Shown here: positions 6,613-8,342 of the stretch, one piece after another
Numbering within the stretch: position 1 is the first letter of the stretch
Layout: every line of letters starts with the position of its first letter
Assembly (NCBI GenBank): GCA_050699055.1
Contig: JBOHCT010000190.1
Span: forward strand, 1 to 8,342
Reading direction: 5' to 3'
DNA length: 8,342 bases
Source of the DNA: JBOHCT01 sp050699055
GTDB taxonomy: Bacteria; Actinomycetota; Actinomycetes; Streptosporangiales; JBOHCT01
Notes under the pieces: generated by a model
The model's input: the letters and a program-made list of their open reading frames with translations, nothing else
Told to the model about the DNA's origin: nothing
Database searches by the model: none
Translations under genes and position numbers: made by a program

Positions 6613-7842
6613 ATGGCGGTGTCGCAGCGGCGCGTCACGGTACGGGCTGAGACCGGTCACGCGCCCGACTGGCCGAGGATCGAGGCGGCCACTGCCCCGG
6701 TTGAGCCGCCGTTCGCGGCGGTCGACCTGACCGCGTTCGACGCCAACGCGGCCGACCTGCTGCAGCGCGCGGCGGGGAAGCCGGTCCGGCTCGCCACCAA
6801 GTCCGTACGGTGCCGTGAGCTGCTGCGCCGTGTGCTCGCGGTCGACGGCTTCCACGGCGTCCTCGCCTACACGCTCGCGGAGGCCATGTGGCTGGCCGAG
6901 GAGGTCCACGATGTGGTCGTCGCCTACCCCACCGCCGACCGGGCCGCGCTGCGGGAACTCGCCACCGATGAGCGTGCCGCCTCCCGCGTCGCGCTCATGG
7001 TCGACTCGATCGACCACCTCGACCTGGTCGACAGCGTCGCTCCGCCTGGCCGGCGGCCGACGCTGCGGGTGTGCCTCGATCTCGACGCCTCGCTGCGGGC
7101 GTTTGGGATCCACGTCGGCGCGCGCCGCTCGCCGGTGCACGAGCCCGAGCGCGCCGCCGTCCTTGCCCGTCAGATAGCCTCCCGCCCCGGCTACCGGCTC
7201 GCGGGTGTGATGTCGTACGAGGCGCAAGTGGCCGGGGTTCCCGACCGCCCGCCGGGCCGGCCCGTACGCGGGGTGCTGGTGAGCGGGCTGCAGCGGTGGT
7301 CGCTGGCGGAGCTGCGTGAGCGACGCGGGGCGGCGGTGGCCGCCGTCCGTGCGGTGGCGCCGCTGGAGTTCGTCAACGGCGGCGGCACGGGAAGCCTGGA
7401 CCGTACCGCCCGCGACGACGCGGTGACCGAGATCGCGGCCGGGTCGGGGTTGTACGGGCCCGCCCTGTTCGACGGCTACCGGTCGTTCTCGCCGCGCCCG
7501 GCGGGGGTGTTCGCGCTGCCGGTCGTCCGCCGGCCCGCACCGGGCATGGTGACTGTCGCGGGAGGCGGATGGGTCGCCTCGGGCCCGGCCGGCCGCGACC
7601 GGCTGCCGGTGCCCGTCCATCCTTCCGGCCTGCGGCTGACCGGCGCGGAAGGCGCGGGGGAGGTCCAGACCCCGGTCGTCGGCGCCGCCGCGGACCGACT
7701 GGCCGTCGGTGATCGCGTGTGGTTCCGGCACGCCAAGGCGGGGGAGTTGTGCGAGCACGTGGGCGCCCTGCACCTCGTCGATGCGGGAGGCGGCGACGCC
7801 CCGGCACCCACCTATCGCGGAGAGGGGCGTGCGTTCCTCTGA
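6613..7842 (+). CDS. Fold-type III PLP enzyme, amino acid deaminase/aldolase (D-threonine aldolase/D-serine dehydratase-like)
   Basis: PLP-dependent enzyme of the alanine racemase fold; relatives cleave or dehydrate D-beta-hydroxy amino acids. The 409-residue product has an N-terminal TIM-barrel domain (about 30-290) with the likely Schiff-base Lys63 in RLATKSVRC, GVMSYEAQVAG (198-208), the phosphate-binding VNGGGTGS (254-261) and GSGLYGPALFDGY (277-289). The C-terminal domain ends in GDRVWFRHAKAGELCEHVGALHLV; His373 and Cys380 or His382 may include metal ligands, but the usual H-x-C/D pair of metal-dependent relatives is not obvious. ATG at 6613 is chosen because AAGGGAG ends ten bases before it; an ATG at 6568 in the same frame lies inside the palindrome and the upstream gene. 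It follows the MFS gene by two bases, so translation is probably coupled. Genes of this type are, as far as I recall, often found near aldonolactone oxidase-like genes in actinomycetes, as here. The real substrate is unknown. Confidence 0.85.
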   Translation: MAVSQRRVTVRAETGHAPDWPRIEAATAPVEPPFAAVDLTAFDANAADLLQRAAGKPVRLATKSVRCRELLRRVLAVDGFHGVLAYTLAEAMWLAEEVHDVVVAYPTADRAALRELATDERAASRVALMVDSIDHLDLVDSVAPPGRRPTLRVCLDLDASLRAFGIHVGARRSPVHEPERAAVLARQIASRPGYRLAGVMSYEAQVAGVPDRPPGRPVRGVLVSGLQRWSLAELRERRGAAVAAVRAVAPLEFVNGGGTGSLDRTARDDAVTEIAAGSGLYGPALFDGYRSFSPRPAGVFALPVVRRPAPGMVTVAGGGWVASGPAGRDRLPVPVHPSGLRLTGAEGAGEVQTPVVGAAADRLAVGDRVWFRHAKAGELCEHVGALHLVDAGGGDAPAPTYRGEGRAFL

Positions 7843-8008
7843 CGCGTCGCGGCGGGGGGTTCCGCTGTGGGGGGGGCGGGCCGGTCGACCGAGCCTGGAG
7901 GCAAAGATCCACTTCGGTGGTCTGAGCGCGGAGAATGGTGCGCTTCCGGACCGCAAGGAGGGATCTTGACGAGGTCTCAGGGGGCTAGAGCAGCCTTCCC
8001 GTCAGGCC

Positions 8009-8042
8009 TCTAAGGCCCCCCGCCGCGCGATCTAAGGCCCCC
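8009..8042 (+). repeat. 12-bp direct repeats with 22-bp period
   Basis: TCTAAGGCCCCC occurs at 8009-8020 and again, identical, at 8031-8042. The 22-bp period is close to two helical turns, which would place both copies on the same DNA face. The first copy also overlaps the inverted repeat GGCCT-CTA-AGGCC (8005-8017). Located about 90-125 bases before the start of the small gene at 8134, the pair could be an activator or repressor site. No regulator can be named. Confidence 0.6.
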
Positions 8043-8096
8043 GGGCGCCAGGGACGATGAGTTTGCCCGATGTGGGAGGCGGGGCCTCAGGACGAG

Positions 8097-8126
8097 CCTT
8101 GTGGTGCCGGACCACACCACAAGGAG
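8097..8126 (+). promoter_or_regulatory. Hairpin sequestering the ribosome binding site of the small gene
   Basis: CCTTGTGGTG (8097-8106) is the exact reverse complement of CACCACAAGG (8115-8124), with an 8-base loop. The 3' arm contains the first four bases of the AAGGAG ribosome binding site (8121-8126), which lies seven bases before the ATG at 8134. When folded, the mRNA would hide this site. This suggests translational control by temperature, ligand, protein or ribosome movement; as DNA, the same inverted repeat could also be an operator. The pairing is seen directly; the function is inferred. Confidence 0.6.
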
Positions 8127-8133
8127 AGCGCGA

Positions 8134-8342
8134 ATGCATCCGTACATGTCGGAGAAGATCGTGCAGGAGCGGGTCGCCACGATGATCGAGGTGGCCGACC
8201 GCGAGCGGGCCGCACGGCTCGCGCGCGGAGGTCGTCACGGTCGTCGACCCACGGGGCCCGCGAGGCGGCGGGGGGCCGTGACCGGCGCGGTGCGGTCGTT
8301 CGCCGCAGGCCTCGGGCGCCGTCGGGCCGCGGGCCGCCATCC
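8134..8342 (+). CDS. Small basic protein of unknown function, 3' end outside window
   Basis: An open frame from ATG at 8134 runs without a stop to the window end, giving at least 69 residues. The start is strongly supported by AAGGAG seven bases upstream. The product begins MHPYMSEKIVQERVATMIEV and continues with an ADRERAARLARGGR segment. The first 30 residues look like an amphipathic charged helix, followed by an Arg/Gly-rich basic tail. Short proteins starting M(H/N)PY with an ERI/ERV helix and a basic end are common in actinomycetes and, to my knowledge, have no assigned function. There is no signal peptide or membrane span. Its ribosome binding site lies in a hairpin, so translation may be controlled. 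The high Arg content could favour nucleic acid binding, but that is only a guess. Codon use is consistent with a real gene at least through residue 35. Confidence 0.6.
   Translation, partial: MHPYMSEKIVQERVATMIEVADRERAARLARGGRHGRRPTGPARRRGAVTGAVRSFAAGLGRRRAAGRH

Larger units (their letters stand above)
7843..8133 (+). other. 291-base gap with structured and repeated sequence, no convincing gene
   Basis: After the PLP-enzyme stop comes a G-rich tract (six Gs at 7854-7859, eight at 7869-7876, three at 7878-7880). Next are a perfect palindrome CGGTCGACCG (7882-7891) and a small CCAC-TTCG-GTGG tetraloop hairpin (7909-7920); any of these could help end transcription. An orphan AAGGAGGG (7955-7962) follows, with a possible 15-residue reading frame from TTG at 7966 to TAA at 8013. 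Paired TCTAAGGCCCCC repeats (8009-8042) and the hairpin over the next gene's ribosome binding site (8097-8126) complete the gap. A clear -35/-10 pair for the downstream gene was not found. Confidence 0.6.

Noticed and set aside
5449..7956. Very long open frame on the minus strand (835 codons) across the MFS and PLP-enzyme genes
   Set aside because: It is antisense to two genes with clear family motifs and has Arg/Ala/Pro/Thr-rich, low-complexity sequence with no domain I recognise. Long antisense open frames are expected in such GC-rich DNA.
7962..7969. GATCTTGA, shared with the outer arm of the 64-bp palindrome
   Set aside because: Only eight bases match and flanking sequence differs, so it is not a second copy of the repeat.
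7935..7988. Short ATG open frame of 17 codons in the gap before the small gene
   Set aside because: The only upstream GGAG is one or two bases from the ATG, too close to act as a ribosome binding site, and the product shows nothing recognisable.
8032..8340. Open frame of 102 codons on the minus strand at the window end
   Set aside because: Pro/Arg/His-rich, with no recognisable motif, and antisense to the small gene at 8134, which has a much better ribosome binding site.

Overview
The window is very GC-rich with strong G/C bias at third codon positions, GTG/ATG starts and GGAG-type ribosome binding sites. Together with protein features typical of Actinomycetota (an M1 peptidase with a GYALETQT-type motif, an 'amino acid deaminase/aldolase', and a small basic protein beginning MHPY), this points to a chromosomal segment of an actinomycete. 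Genus cannot be told from the sequence alone. No rRNA, tRNA, CRISPR array, transposase or phage gene was seen.

Layout. (1) 3-1273 (+): the 3' part of an M1-family zinc metallopeptidase, cut by the window edge and carrying an apparent single-base deletion near 440. (2) 1274-1431: a spacer with a hairpin, a three-copy 11-bp tandem repeat and a possible promoter. (3) 1432-2970 (+): a complete amidase-signature hydrolase resembling the Rhodococcus enantioselective (nitrile-pathway) amidases. (4) 2971-3183: a convergent gap with a small hairpin. (5) 4500-3184 (-): an aldonolactone oxidase-like flavoenzyme, preceded on the same strand by a TetR-family regulator (5148-4534). (6) 5149-5305: a divergent control region holding a clear 20-bp operator-like palindrome and a leader hairpin. 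(7) 5306-6610 (+): an MFS transporter, followed after 2 bases by 6613-7842 (+), a fold-type III PLP enzyme of the deaminase/aldolase group. (8) 7843-8133: a 291-base gap rich in signals. (9) 8134 to the window end (+): a small basic protein, cut by the window edge.

How the parts may work together. The central block (regulator, flavin oxidase, transporter, PLP enzyme) looks like one divergently transcribed module. The TetR protein probably binds the palindrome at 5184-5203 and controls both arms: its own operon with the oxidase, and the transporter/PLP-enzyme pair. A reasonable reading is import or export of a small hydroxylated compound (sugar acid, polyol or hydroxy-amino acid) coupled to PLP and flavin chemistry. 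The substrate is not readable from sequence. The peptidase and the amidase appear to be independent units.

Most unusual DNA features. A 64-bp near-perfect palindrome (6529-6592) forms the last coding stretch of the transporter and ends just before the ribosome binding site of the PLP enzyme; both of its strands encode nearly the same peptide. A perfect 10-bp stem (8097-8106 with 8115-8124) traps the ribosome binding site of the final small gene, downstream of a pair of 12-bp direct repeats spaced exactly 22 bp apart.
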